Shown here one piece after another: positions 36,727 through 45,717 of a stretch of DNA of 64,000 nt. Both the position numbers and the translations under genes were made by a program. The notes below the pieces were generated by a model. The model did not search any database, was not told where the DNA came from, and saw only the letters and a program-made list of their open reading frames with translations. Position 1 is the first letter of the stretch. Each line of letters starts with the position of its first letter. Source of the stretch: Fundidesulfovibrio putealis DSM 16056 (GTDB lineage: Bacteria > Desulfobacterota > Desulfovibrionia > Desulfovibrionales > Desulfovibrionaceae); the NCBI RefSeq assembly GCF_000429325.1, contig NZ_AUBQ01000005.1, positions 310,001 through 374,000 on the forward strand, written 5' to 3'.

Positions 36727-36758
36727 AAACGCCGACCCGGCATGCCGGGTCGGCGTTT
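36727..36758. terminator. Bidirectional terminator between TPR gene and ech operon
   Basis: A perfect 15-bp stem, arms 36727-36741 and 36744-36758 (AAACGCCGACCCGGC and complement) with a 2-base loop, with A-rich and T-rich flanks on opposite sides. It can end both the plus-strand TPR transcript and the minus-strand ech transcript. Confidence 0.85.
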
Positions 36759-36794
36759 GTTGTCATTCAGCGAACGTAGCTTCAGCCGCGAGTG

Positions 36795-37169
36795 CTACTC
36801 CTTGGCGGCCTTGGCTTTCTTCTCCTTGGGCTCCTTGGGCTTGCCCTTGTAGAAGATCACGTCCTTTTCGCCTGCGGGCGGCTTGGTGACCGGAGTCATG
36901 AACATGCACTGCACCGGGCAGGCCTCGACGCAGTTGGAGCAGTACACGCAGGCGAAGGAATCGCAGGTCCAGGTGCGGCCCTTGATGTCCACCTCGATGC
37001 ACTGGCTGGGGCACTTCTTGGCGCAGGTGCCGCAGAAGATGCACTCGTCGACGTTGATGTCCAGAGTCCCCCGGAAGCGCTCGAAGGTCTCGCGCTTGGT
37101 GAAGGGATAGAGCCTGGTGGAGCTTTTCCCCATCAGGTTTTGCAAGACGTTTTTGGTCATCTCGAACAT
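36795..37169 (-). CDS. echF: Ech hydrogenase ferredoxin-like subunit EchF
   Basis: 124 residues. NuoI-like protein with two [4Fe-4S] motifs, CIFCGTCAKKC and CVYCSNCVEACPVQC, and a Lys/Glu-rich C-terminal tail (KGKPKEPKEKKAKAAKE). GAGGAG lies 7 bases before the ATG. It passes electrons between ferredoxin and the small-subunit cluster of the Ech complex on the cytosolic side. Last gene of the operon, followed by the bidirectional terminator. Confidence 0.93.
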   Translation of the reverse strand: MFEMTKNVLQNLMGKSSTRLYPFTKRETFERFRGTLDINVDECIFCGTCAKKCPSQCIEVDIKGRTWTCDSFACVYCSNCVEACPVQCMFMTPVTKPPAGEKDVIFYKGKPKEPKEKKAKAAKE

Positions 37170-37182
37170 GTGGCGGCTCCTC

Positions 37183-38256
37183 TTAACGCTCCGTGCAGGA
37201 AATGCACGGGTCGATGGACAGCACGATGACGGGGACGTCCGCCAGCTCGCAGCCAGGCAACATGGCCAGCAGGGGCGGGATGTTGGCGAATGTTGGAGTG
37301 CGGATGCGCACGCGGTCCAGGTTCTTGGACCCGTTGCCCTTCAGGTAGTAATACAGTTCGCCGCGCGGCTGTTCCACGCGACGCCAGACTTCGCCCTCGG
37401 GCTTGCCCTTGACCTTGGTGCTGATCTCGCCCTCGGGCATCTTGGCCAGGGCCTGGCGAACCAAGTCGCAGGAGGCGTAGACTTCGCGGAAGCGCACCTT
37501 GCTGCGCGCGTAGGAGTCGCCGTCGTATTCCACCACGGGCTCGAAATCGAGCTGGCCGTAGGCGGCGTAGCCGGTCTGGCGGGCGTCCTGCGCCCAGCCG
37601 GAGCCGCGCAGCATGGGGCCGACCGCGCCCAGCATGTGGGCCTGTTCCTTGGTGAGCACGCCCTTGCCGCAGCAGCGCTGCTTCACGGTGTAGTCTTCCA
37701 GGATGGTCTTCTCCAGGGCGCGGACCTCGGTCTCGGTCTTGTCGATCTCGGAGAGGATCCAGGTCTTCATGTCGGGGGTGATGTCCTTGCGGACGCCGCC
37801 CACGATGTTGGTGGAGATGACCACGCGGTTGCCTGCGGTGGCTTCCATGAGGTCCATGGCGCGCTCGCGGATGCGCCAGAACTGCATGAACAGGGACTCG
37901 AAGCCGAAACCGTCGGCGAAGAGGCCCAGCCACAGCAGGTGGGAGTGGATGCGGTGGATCTCGCCCCACATCACGCGCAGGAAGTGCGCGCGCTGGGGAA
38001 CTTCGATCTTCAGCATCTCTTCCATGGCTTCGCAGTAGTTCAGGGAGTGGATGCAGGAGCAGATGCCGCACACGCGCTCAACGATGTTCACCATCTGGTT
38101 GTAGTCGCGGATGTCGGTCAGCTTCTCCAGGCCACGGTGGACGTAGCCCAGGTTGGGGAGGGCCTCGACGACCTTTTCGTCTTCAACCACCAGTTTCAGG
38201 TGGATGGGCTCGGGCAGCACCGGGTGCTGGGGGCCGAAAGGAAGAATGGTACGCAT
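37183..38256 (-). CDS. echE: Ech hydrogenase large (NiFe) subunit EchE
   Basis: 357 residues, NuoD-like catalytic subunit. Both nickel-binding motifs are present: RVCGIC (C63, C66) and DPCISC (C351, C354). Only three residues (TER) follow the last Cys, so there is no C-terminal extension to be removed by a maturation protease, as reported for some other group 4 hydrogenases. It carries out reversible H2 oxidation/proton reduction coupled to ferredoxin and ion translocation. The start abuts EchD within three bases. Confidence 0.96.
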   Translation of the reverse strand: MRTILPFGPQHPVLPEPIHLKLVVEDEKVVEALPNLGYVHRGLEKLTDIRDYNQMVNIVERVCGICSCIHSLNYCEAMEEMLKIEVPQRAHFLRVMWGEIHRIHSHLLWLGLFADGFGFESLFMQFWRIRERAMDLMEATAGNRVVISTNIVGGVRKDITPDMKTWILSEIDKTETEVRALEKTILEDYTVKQRCCGKGVLTKEQAHMLGAVGPMLRGSGWAQDARQTGYAAYGQLDFEPVVEYDGDSYARSKVRFREVYASCDLVRQALAKMPEGEISTKVKGKPEGEVWRRVEQPRGELYYYLKGNGSKNLDRVRIRTPTFANIPPLLAMLPGCELADVPVIVLSIDPCISCTER

Positions 38257-38258
38257 GT

Positions 38259-38645
38259 CTAGGCCTCCTCTTTGCCTTTTTCTTTCTTGGCAAAGGTGAA
38301 GGTGCAGAACGGGCTCTTCACCACTTCCGGCTCAAGGTACAGGGTGCAGCCGAAGTCGATCAGGATGTTCTGGAAGTTCACGCCGAACTGGTCCTTGATC
38401 TCGTTCTCGTACAGGAGCGCCGGGAAGTACACGCCCGAAACCGAGGGCACGGGGGCCGTGGTGGGCACGTTCAGGCGAAGGTGCGAGAGTTCGAGATCCT
38501 TGTCGAAGTGGTAGAGCACGTCGAAGGTGTCGTCCTTCTTGATCTCCACTGCGGTGACGCCCACCAGGCGCAGGCCCTGGTCGTAGCGTTTCTGGCACTC
38601 GGGGATCAGGGAGTCCACCGTGACGGCCTGCTCATTGTCAAACAT
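38259..38645 (-). CDS. echD: Ech hydrogenase subunit EchD (NuoC-like)
   Basis: 128 residues, shorter than complex I NuoC. It has the NuoC signature region in reduced form (FDVLYHFDKDLELSHLRLNV, ALLYENEIKDQFGVNFQNIL). A hydrophilic structural subunit that contacts the large subunit. It starts at ATG 38645 directly downstream of echC in the operon. Ends with a Lys/Glu-rich tail. Confidence 0.92.
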   Translation of the reverse strand: MFDNEQAVTVDSLIPECQKRYDQGLRLVGVTAVEIKKDDTFDVLYHFDKDLELSHLRLNVPTTAPVPSVSGVYFPALLYENEIKDQFGVNFQNILIDFGCTLYLEPEVVKSPFCTFTFAKKEKGKEEA

Positions 38646-38670
38646 ATGGGATACCTCGCTGAGGTTTCTG

Positions 38671-39120
38671 TTAACCGGCGGCTTCGAGCGCGGCCTTGAC
38701 CTTGCCCAGAGCCATCACGACGCCATCGATCATGGCCTCGGGCTTGGGCGGGCATCCGCGCACGTAGACGTCCACGGGGATGACCTTGTCCACGCCGCCC
38801 ACCACGTTGTAGGCCTCGCGGAACACGCCGCCGGACAGGCCGCAGGCTCCCATGGCGATGACCGCCTTGGGCGAGGGCATCTGGTCGTAGATGTTTTTCA
38901 AAACGTGCTTGTTGCGGTGGTTCACCGTTCCGGTGACCAGCAGCACGTCGGCGTGCTTGGGGTCGCCGATGTTGATGATGCCGAAGCGTTCGACGTCGTA
39001 GACGGGGGTCAGGCAGGCCAGAACCTCAATGTCGCAGCCGTTGCAGGACCCGCAGTCGAAGTGGACTATCCAAGGGGATTTGAGCCTTCCCTTGTTGATC
39101 CAGTCTTTGAGCATGCCCAT
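38671..39120 (-). CDS. echC: Ech hydrogenase small subunit EchC (NuoB-like)
   Basis: 149 residues. NuoB/hydrogenase small-subunit domain with Cys ligands for the proximal [4Fe-4S] cluster: FDCGSCNGCDIEVLAC (C23, C26, C29), MGACGLSGG and VRGCPPKPEAM. It carries electrons between EchF and the NiFe site in EchE. ATG at 39120 with a second Met two codons on. Central gene of the ech operon. Confidence 0.94.
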   Translation of the reverse strand: MGMLKDWINKGRLKSPWIVHFDCGSCNGCDIEVLACLTPVYDVERFGIINIGDPKHADVLLVTGTVNHRNKHVLKNIYDQMPSPKAVIAMGACGLSGGVFREAYNVVGGVDKVIPVDVYVRGCPPKPEAMIDGVVMALGKVKAALEAAG

Positions 39121-39143
39121 GTTCTATCTCCAGTGAGGAAGGA

Positions 39144-39989
39144 TTAGGCGTACAGCCAGAGCAGGTTCAGGACCGACAGGGCAAGGCCCCACGCCCAGAC
39201 GCTCTTCAGCATCCATTTGAAGTTCATGCGGGCGGTGACGTTGTCGATGAGGATCTCGACGAAGTAGGTCAGCACCAGCAGAACGAGCATGCCCCAGAAG
39301 CTGGTGGCCCAGAAGAGGCCGACCAGTCCCAGCACGAAGACCACTTCGTACCAGTGGGCGATCTCGATCATGGCCAGCTGCGGGCCGGAGTACTCGGTGA
39401 GCACGCCGCGAACGACTTCCTGGTGGGCGTGGTGGCAGGTGGAGATGTCGAAGGGCGACTTGCGCAGCTTGATGGTCAGCGCGTAGCCCAGCACGATGAA
39501 CATGAGGGGCAGCTGGGGCAGGAGGGGCTTGCCGTAGGCGAAGACCTCGGAGACCTTGAAGCTGCCGGTAACCATGGCGATGGCCACGAACACCAGAATG
39601 ATCAGGGGCTCGTAGGTGAGCATCGTCACCAGCTCTCGTTGCGCGCCGAGCTGGGCGTAAGGCGACTGGGTGACCAGCGCGCCCATGACGAAGAACACCG
39701 CGCCGATGGTCAGCACGAAGAAGATGAGCAGAAGGTCGGAGCCCATGAAGAACAGGAACACCGTGAGCACGGCGCTCATCAGGTACACCCATACGGAGAG
39801 GACCTGCCAGGGGCTCATGATCATGGGCGATTTGCCCAGGAGCTTGAACACGTCGTAGAATGGCTGGAGGATCGGAGGACCGACCCTGGACTGGAGCCAG
39901 GCGGTGGTCTTGCGGTCCAGGCCGGCGATGAGGCCGCCGATGACCGGGGCCAGGAACACGGCGATGGTGGCGAGCAGGAGCTTACCCAT
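39144..39989 (-). CDS. echB: Ech hydrogenase membrane subunit EchB (NuoH-like)
   Basis: 281 residues with about eight membrane helices. NuoH-type features: RKTTAWLQSRVGPPILQPFYD near the N terminus and SPFDISTCHHAHQEVVRGVLTEYSG. It connects the hydrophilic arm to the ion-translocating arm. Its ATG overlaps the last base of the echA stop codon. Confidence 0.95.
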   Translation of the reverse strand: MGKLLLATIAVFLAPVIGGLIAGLDRKTTAWLQSRVGPPILQPFYDVFKLLGKSPMIMSPWQVLSVWVYLMSAVLTVFLFFMGSDLLLIFFVLTIGAVFFVMGALVTQSPYAQLGAQRELVTMLTYEPLIILVFVAIAMVTGSFKVSEVFAYGKPLLPQLPLMFIVLGYALTIKLRKSPFDISTCHHAHQEVVRGVLTEYSGPQLAMIEIAHWYEVVFVLGLVGLFWATSFWGMLVLLVLTYFVEILIDNVTARMNFKWMLKSVWAWGLALSVLNLLWLYA

Positions 39990-41932
39990 TAGATCACCCC
40001 TCCCAGCAGAAGTCCCAGCATGACCGCGAGAAGAACCCCGGCCACCATGTTGATGGAGCTGGTGAGGCGTTCTTCGCCGAAGATCCAGGACAGATAGAAG
40101 TTACCGGCCTGATAGGTCACGTTGGCGCGGCCCGTGCTCACGAAAGCGGTGTTGTCGTCCTTGGCCTGCGCGCCGCACAGGTAGGGGCCGACGCAGCTGG
40201 CCGGGTCGATCTTGCGGGCGGCCTTCCAGGCCAGGTAGAAGCCCACGCCAAGGACCAGGAACAGGGGATAGATGTAGAAGATGCCCTGCGCGTTCACGAA
40301 GTTCCACGCGGAGAGGACGTATCCGGCGGCCTTGTGCGAGCTCTTCACCGCAGGCTCGATCAGCCCGCCGTAGACGAAGGGCACCAGCAGCGACAGCAGC
40401 AGCGCGCCGTAGGCCAGGATAACCAGGGGGCCGCGCACGGTGGCGGGCTGGACTTCAGGCGTGACGCCCTTGGGGTACGGGGTGCAGAGCAGGATGCCCG
40501 CCCAACGGGCCCAGAACATCACGGTGAGGCCGGAGCCCAGCGCCAGCATGATGGTGACGGGCATGTACTTCAGGGCGGCGGCGCTTTCGATGGCCATCCA
40601 CTTGCCCAGGAGCACGCCGAAGGGAGGCAGCAGCATGGTGAACACGCCGATCAGGGCCACGATGGTGGTCTTGGGCATGGTCAGGTACAGGCCGCGCATG
40701 TCTTCCAGGTCGCGCGAATGGATCTTCTGCTCGATGGTGCCCACGCACAGGAACATGAGGGCCTTGGACACCGCGTGGAAGATGATGATCACGATGGCTG
40801 CGGTGATGGCTGCGGGGGTGTTGATGCCCGCGCAGGCGATGATCAGGCCGAGGTTCGCGATGGTGGAGTAGGCCAGCACCTTCTTGGCGTTGGACTGTCC
40901 CACGGCCAGGGCCGAGGCGGTCAGGAAGGTGAAGGCGCCGAACATGGCCAGCATGCCCGACAGCATGGTGCCCGCGTAGGCGGGGGACAGGCGCAGCACC
41001 AGGTACACGCCGGCCTTGACCATGGTGGAGGAGTGCAGCAGCGCGGAGACCGGCGTGGGCGCGACCATGGCGCCGGTGAGCCAGCTCTGGAACGGCACCT
41101 GGGCGCTCTTGGTGATGCCCGCGTAGCACAGCATGAACAGGGGGATCAGCGCGGCGGCTCCGGCGGCGGAGAAGCCGGGCTTCAAAAGCTCGGACAGGTA
41201 CAGGCCCGTGCCGGACTTCTGCATGAAGATCAGCGCGAACACGAAGGCCACGCCGCCGGTCATGTTCATCCACAAGGCGCGAGTGGCGTTCTTCACGGAG
41301 GTCTCGTCGCCGTCGTGGGAGATGAGCATGAAGGAACAGAACGTGGTGATTTCCCAGAAGAAATACAGCCAGAGCAGGCTGTTGGCCAGCACCAGGCCGT
41401 TCATAGCGCCAAGGAACGCCACCAGGAAGAAGAAGAACCTGGGCTGCTTGGACTTGGGCAGGCGCAGGTGCTCCTCGTGGGTGGGCATGTAGCCCAGGGC
41501 GTACACGCAGATGAGTGAGCCGACGATGGAGATTACAAGGACCATGATCATGGACAGCTGGTCCGCGAACATGGCCGGCGCGGCCACGGCCGAGCCGTGC
41601 GGCATGATGAATTCAAGGTAGATGAGACCGATGATCTGAGCCGCTGTGAGCGCGGCCACCAGGGTGCTCTTGAGCTTCGTCAGCGCCATGAAAAGGATGA
41701 CGAACAGCAGGCCGAAATCGAGCAGCATGATCAGCCCGTCCAGGCCGATCCCCAAAAGGCTTTTGGGCGCGTACTCGAAGGAGCCCTGCCCGACCAGGGC
41801 CAGGGAAGCTGCGGCCAGGACCACCGCAGTTCCGACCACGATCAGGCTTCTGGAGCCCTTGTCCCGAAGCAGCAACAGGGCAATTGCCGCCAGGAACGGG
41901 AGCACCACGGTCGCGAAAACCAAGATGTCCAT
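39989..41932 (-). CDS. echA: Ech hydrogenase membrane subunit EchA (NuoL-like antiporter subunit)
   Basis: 647 residues, about 16 membrane helices. Mrp/NuoL-type proton-translocating module with LWLYFFWEITTFCSFML, KSAQVPFQSWLTGAMVAPTPVSALLHSSTMVKAG split across conserved Lys/His sites, and a long C-terminal helical region. First gene of the operon. ATG 41932 is chosen because GAGG lies 5 bases upstream; a GTG two codons earlier has no ribosome site. Confidence 0.95.
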   Translation of the reverse strand: MDILVFATVVLPFLAAIALLLLRDKGSRSLIVVGTAVVLAAASLALVGQGSFEYAPKSLLGIGLDGLIMLLDFGLLFVILFMALTKLKSTLVAALTAAQIIGLIYLEFIMPHGSAVAAPAMFADQLSMIMVLVISIVGSLICVYALGYMPTHEEHLRLPKSKQPRFFFFLVAFLGAMNGLVLANSLLWLYFFWEITTFCSFMLISHDGDETSVKNATRALWMNMTGGVAFVFALIFMQKSGTGLYLSELLKPGFSAAGAAALIPLFMLCYAGITKSAQVPFQSWLTGAMVAPTPVSALLHSSTMVKAGVYLVLRLSPAYAGTMLSGMLAMFGAFTFLTASALAVGQSNAKKVLAYSTIANLGLIIACAGINTPAAITAAIVIIIFHAVSKALMFLCVGTIEQKIHSRDLEDMRGLYLTMPKTTIVALIGVFTMLLPPFGVLLGKWMAIESAAALKYMPVTIMLALGSGLTVMFWARWAGILLCTPYPKGVTPEVQPATVRGPLVILAYGALLLSLLVPFVYGGLIEPAVKSSHKAAGYVLSAWNFVNAQGIFYIYPLFLVLGVGFYLAWKAARKIDPASCVGPYLCGAQAKDDNTAFVSTGRANVTYQAGNFYLSWIFGEERLTSSINMVAGVLLAVMLGLLLGGVI

Positions 41933-41938
41933 ATTCAC

Positions 41939-42396
41939 CTCACGTTAGGTTGTGTCGAGTCAATTTCCTCGCCTCGATGCGCATGAACTGTATGGTGGAG
42001 GCCACCTCCCGCGTCTGGCTGTTGATAATTCTCCGACCCCCCGGTCGGCAGGTAACAGGCGAAAAACTGGAATGAGAGCTTGAAAACGTTCCATAAGGAA
42101 TTGAAATTCTTCGGTCAAGGCACACAGAAATTAGTTCCGGTACTGTCTTGACGCCGTCTCTGGGGGCGCGGCCCGGAAGGCCGCTCATAAGCGGTGTTTT
42201 TCTCTCGGTGAACGGTATGATATTGGCGGTGAACGGCGGCATTTTTTTCGCGTCAGGACCACGTCGGAGTCTGCAAACTCCTTGGCAACCGGCGCGGGAG
42301 GATATACCCGGCTTTGACTGCCACGGAAAAATCGCTACAAGGTGGACCATCGCGCGGGGGAAACCCCGCCTGTTGGCCTGCATGTCTGGAGGATTG
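41939..42396. other. Divergent intergenic region, possible structured leader
   Basis: About 460 bases between echA and the adaptor gene. No convincing gene. On the plus strand several hairpins precede the adaptor: GCGGCC/GGCCGC near 42157-42174, GGAGT/ACTCC near 42264-42279, and GCGGGG-GAAA-CCCCGC at about 42354-42369, close to the start codon. This could be a regulatory 5' leader, but I cannot match it to a known riboswitch. The ech promoter must also lie here; I could not pick out a strong pair. Confidence 0.45.
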
Positions 42397-43395
42397 ATGC
42401 GTCAGTTGATATGCTTTTCGTTTCTCGTCGTGGCCGCGCTGTGGGCCGGGCCTGCCGCCGCAGAGGACGTCGTCTTCGTCGGCAAGACCTTCAGCCCCAA
42501 CCACATGGAGGTCCTGAGCCCCCATGCCAGCCCCGAAGAGATGAAGATATTCGAGTCCATGGCCAAAGAGATCAAGCTCAAGCGCGGCGAGGACGCCGAG
42601 CCCCCCATCAAGCCGTTCACCGGGCGCATGAAGGTCATGAAGATGCTTGCCGACATCGGCCAGAAGGTGGACCTGGAGCAGCGACTGCTTGAATACGCCT
42701 TCCCGCCCGAGGACCTTCTGTCCGAGCGCCGCAAGCTCTCCCAGGGCGAGATCCGCGCCCAGGAGGCCAACCTGGAGCGGGTGCGCGCGGAAATCTCCCT
42801 CATGCGCAAGAACCTGGACGAGACCCGGATGCGCCTCGGGCGCGGCCTGGCTTCCACCCAGGAGGTGAACGACCAAGCCAAGGAACTTGAACTGGCAAAG
42901 TTCCGCGAGCGCATCATCGAGGAGAGCTTGCGCATGGAGCGCGAGATGGCCGCCGGAGAGCTGGAACTGGCCAGGGCCAAGTTCGGGCAGAAGGCCAGCG
43001 AGAAGAACCTGCCTGGCGTGTCCTGGGTCACTACGCCGGTGGCCGGGCACGTGCTCTGGGTCAACCCGGAGGTGAAGCCCGGGGTCATCCTGTCCAAGAA
43101 GACCAAGCTCTTCGTGGTGGGCTCCATGGACCCCATCCTGGTGCGGGCCCTGGTGCACGAGATTTACATCTCCAGACTGCGCGTGGGCGACAAGGCCGCC
43201 ATCGCCTTCGACACCCTGCCCGGCAAGACCTTCGAGGCCACGGTGGTGCGCATCCAGATGACGGCGGCCTGGTCGGACGTGCAGCTGCCCGCGCACTTCG
43301 AGGTGGAGCTCTCGCTGCCCAACCCCGACCTTGCCCTCAAGGAGGGCATGCGCGGGAAGGTCACGGTGCAGGTTCCGGACGGTCCCCGCTCGTAG
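42397..43395 (+). CDS. Periplasmic adaptor (HlyD/MFP-like) protein
   Basis: 332 residues from ATG 42397 (GGAGG 4 bases upstream). Signal peptide MRQLICFSFLVVAALWAGPAAA, a long alpha-helical hairpin (about 90-195; SERRKLSQGEIRAQEANLER), then a split lipoyl-like/beta-barrel part (TTPVAGHVLWVNPEVKPGVI; LALKEGMRGKVTVQVP). This is the membrane-fusion-protein layout, but no inner-membrane transporter or outer-membrane channel is next to it. The PilZ gene lies about 115 bases downstream on the same strand; see findings for the Alg44 comparison. Confidence 0.85.
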   Translation: MRQLICFSFLVVAALWAGPAAAEDVVFVGKTFSPNHMEVLSPHASPEEMKIFESMAKEIKLKRGEDAEPPIKPFTGRMKVMKMLADIGQKVDLEQRLLEYAFPPEDLLSERRKLSQGEIRAQEANLERVRAEISLMRKNLDETRMRLGRGLASTQEVNDQAKELELAKFRERIIEESLRMEREMAAGELELARAKFGQKASEKNLPGVSWVTTPVAGHVLWVNPEVKPGVILSKKTKLFVVGSMDPILVRALVHEIYISRLRVGDKAAIAFDTLPGKTFEATVVRIQMTAAWSDVQLPAHFEVELSLPNPDLALKEGMRGKVTVQVPDGPRS

Positions 43396-43510
43396 GCTGC
43401 ATCACAAGAATCGGCAGTCAGGGTTGTCGATTGCACAACCTGTTGTTTTCTCGCGCAATGTCTTTTAGGAGTCAGGAAAGGTCCGCGTGGGCGCAGCACC
43501 AGGAGGCACG

Positions 43511-44104
43511 ATGGACGATGATTACCGCAGCACCTTCAGGGTGGAGACCGACGAGAACATCGTGCTTGAACTGGCGATCTGGCTCAGGCGCGCCTCGGAG
43601 ATGAGACGGGTCCACCTGAAAGAGCTGGGTGATCCCAAGATGATCCAGGGCAAGCCTCCCTATCCGCGCATCGAGGACCTCTCTTCCGCCGGGATGAGCC
43701 TGTCCTTCAAGGCTTCGCAGCTCATGCCCGTGGAGAAGTTCGCGGGAGTGGCCCTGCTGGCCTACTTCAAGCTGGTGGACCCCACCGACACCATGGGCGA
43801 GCCCCTGAGCTTCCTGGCGGGCTATGAGGTGAAGCACTCGCAGTTCCACTCGGACAGGAACTACCTGGGGCTCAAGCTGCGCTGGGACGGGGTGCCCGAT
43901 CAGAACGACAAGGCGGTGTTCTTCGCGGACGCCGCCAAGTACGGCATCGCGGACCTGACCAAGTGGTGCGACGACATGAACAGGAAGGTCTGCGGCATTG
44001 AAAACCTGCCGCCCCAGGGCCTGCGCCTGGACAGGCTGATGCGGGAGCTGGACATCATCAGGAGCGGCGCTTCCGCCGTGGTGCATTCGCAGCCGAAGAG
44101 CTAG
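43511..44104 (+). CDS. PilZ-domain (c-di-GMP-binding) protein
   Basis: 197 residues. AGGAGG lies 4 bases before the ATG. The two c-di-GMP-contact motifs of PilZ domains are present: RxxxR as RSTFR (R6-R10) and DxSxxG as DLSSAG (around residue 57). The C-terminal part (about 130-197) is helical and unassigned. It probably senses c-di-GMP. Nearby targets could be the adaptor upstream, MotA across the gap, or the pilus. Confidence 0.78.
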   Translation: MDDDYRSTFRVETDENIVLELAIWLRRASEMRRVHLKELGDPKMIQGKPPYPRIEDLSSAGMSLSFKASQLMPVEKFAGVALLAYFKLVDPTDTMGEPLSFLAGYEVKHSQFHSDRNYLGLKLRWDGVPDQNDKAVFFADAAKYGIADLTKWCDDMNRKVCGIENLPPQGLRLDRLMRELDIIRSGASAVVHSQPKS

Positions 44105-44351
44105 CGGCGCGCCTTTTCTCGTTGTCCTCAAATGACGTGGCGTCGTGTGTCACACGGACGTTGCACTCAAAAATCACAGGCGCGTTTGTCGAGAGTAATA
44201 AGCGCTGCTGTTTTGACGCCCCTGCGCGGCGTGCATTCCGGGAATCTCCGGGTCGGGCGCTAACCGACTGCGGGGCATGGTCGTGAAGGCCATCCTTCCC
44301 GTCCCCATCCTCCCCGTCTGATGATCCGGGCCCTGTCTCCCACGCAACCTG

Positions 44352-45203
44352 CTAGCTGCTCTTCATCCCTTCTTCCAACTCTTCCATGGTGGGCTGCACG
44401 TTGCTGGGAATGGCCCGCCGGGCGTATTCCACGGCCAGGATCGGGGCCAGCCCGATGGAGTAGCCCATCAGCGCCGACTTCACCACCTTGAGCCGGGCCT
44501 GTTTGGCAGCGGCCTGGTGGTCAAGCATTGTGGCCATGGGGCCGACGAAGCCGTAGCAGAGCAGAACGCCCAGGAAGGTTCCCACCAGCGCAGCCGCAAT
44601 GTGTTTGCCCAGGACCTCGGGGGGCTGGTTGATGTCGCCCATGGTGATGACGATGCCAAGCACCGCCGCCACGATGCCCAGGCCCGGCAGCGCGTCGGCG
44701 GTCTTGCTGACCGTGCCGCCCGCGAGCGAGTCGTGGTGCTTGCGGGTGCTGATGTCGGTGTCCATGATGGCTTCGTAGTGGTGCTGTTCGATGTTGCCCG
44801 CGATGACGATCTTCAGGTTGTCGCAGATGAAGTTCAAAACGGTCTTGTTCTTGGTCACGGCGCCGAAGCGGCGGAAGATGTCGGAGTCGGCGGGGCGGTT
44901 CACGTGGGCGTCCAGGGCCACGGCGCCTGAGCGGCGGGCCAGCTGGAACAATTCGTACATGAGGGTGAGGATCTCCATGTAGAAGGCCTTGGAGTCCTCC
45001 TTGGCGGTGAAGATCTGGGGCAGGTGCTTGAAGACGTCCTTCACCACGCTCATGGGCGAGGAGATGAACAGCGCACCCATGGCCGCGCCGCCGATGGTGA
45101 GCAGTTCATAAGGTTGGACAAGGACTCCAAGCTGGCCATGGGAGAGCACGTAGCCTCCGATGACGCTGCCCAGAACCATGATGACGCCAATAATCGCGGT
45201 CAT
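44352..45203 (-). CDS. motA: Flagellar stator protein MotA
   Basis: 283 residues. Starts MTAIIGVIMVLGSVIGGYVLSHG, four membrane helices, cytosolic loop with KEDSKAFYMEILTLMYELFQLARRSG, and the conserved TVSKTADALPGLGIVAAVLGIVITMG and ALVGTFLGVLLCYGFVGP. With MotB it forms the proton channel that turns the flagellum. motB is not next to it: the 250 bases downstream have no gene, and the next gene is the convergent PilZ gene. The ATG at 45203 was chosen over a longer in-frame extension because it starts the conserved sequence. Confidence 0.94.
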   Translation of the reverse strand: MTAIIGVIMVLGSVIGGYVLSHGQLGVLVQPYELLTIGGAAMGALFISSPMSVVKDVFKHLPQIFTAKEDSKAFYMEILTLMYELFQLARRSGAVALDAHVNRPADSDIFRRFGAVTKNKTVLNFICDNLKIVIAGNIEQHHYEAIMDTDISTRKHHDSLAGGTVSKTADALPGLGIVAAVLGIVITMGDINQPPEVLGKHIAAALVGTFLGVLLCYGFVGPMATMLDHQAAAKQARLKVVKSALMGYSIGLAPILAVEYARRAIPSNVQPTMEELEEGMKSS

Positions 45204-45650
45204 ATAATCCAGCCCCTCCCGGCGAGTTGCTGCCGAGCGTTGAGAATCCAGAGGGAGATGTGAGGAGCCTTTCGAGGCGTGCCGCATGGATAGTGCAGCC
45301 GCAAGACAGGCAAAACCACGTGGATTAGTTCTCCGGAATATGTCTGAAAGTCAAGCCGATCATACCGCTCTGGATTCCCTTGTGAGGAAGGCAGGCCGCC
45401 CGGGCCGGGCCGTGGAGCGAGGTTTGCAAGGCGCCGTCAGGCTGATGCGGCAGACGTGCAGTGCGGTGTCGCCCTGCCGGTGATGGCGGGTGACGCCGGG
45501 CTTGGCGTCAGGGCAGGCTATTCCGGAGGAGCACTCGGTGAAAAATCGAGAAAATCTGAGATATTTCTTGAATGCGTGAGAAATCTCGAGATTATTCAGG
45601 TATGAAAGCCGCTGCCGTCCTACGGCTTCATTAAATTTTAACTTTTCTTG

Positions 45651-45679
45651 TTGGCTTTTTCTGATATGTGCCTTATCTA
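45651..45679 (+). promoter_or_regulatory. Sigma-70 promoter of groESL
   Basis: -35 TTGGCT (45651-45656) and -10 TATCTA (45674-45679) with 17-base spacing. The CIRCE operator begins 11 bases downstream, so the transcript start lies at or just before it, the usual arrangement for HrcA repression. Confidence 0.75.
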
Positions 45680-45690
45680 GCTGCACGTCG

Positions 45691-45717
45691 TTAGCACTCA
45701 CCCTTGGCGAGTGCTAA
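45691..45717. promoter_or_regulatory. CIRCE operator (HrcA site)
   Basis: Exact match to the consensus: TTAGCACTC (45691-45699), 9-base spacer, GAGTGCTAA (45709-45717). HrcA binds here and represses groESL until heat stress titrates the chaperonin. Confidence 0.97.

Noticed and set aside
14372-42076. Shared AAAAACTGGAATGA sequence at about 14375 and 42062
   Set aside because: A 14-base match between two places in 64 kb is expected several times by chance, and the flanks do not match.
42140-42396. GEMM (c-di-GMP) or cobalamin riboswitch upstream of the adaptor
   Set aside because: Hairpins and a GAAA loop are present, but the conserved core bases of these classes could not be found in order. 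Kept only as an unassigned leader.
45360-45701. Short minus-strand open frame upstream of groES
   Set aside because: It overlaps the groE promoter and CIRCE element, has no ribosome site and no family resemblance.
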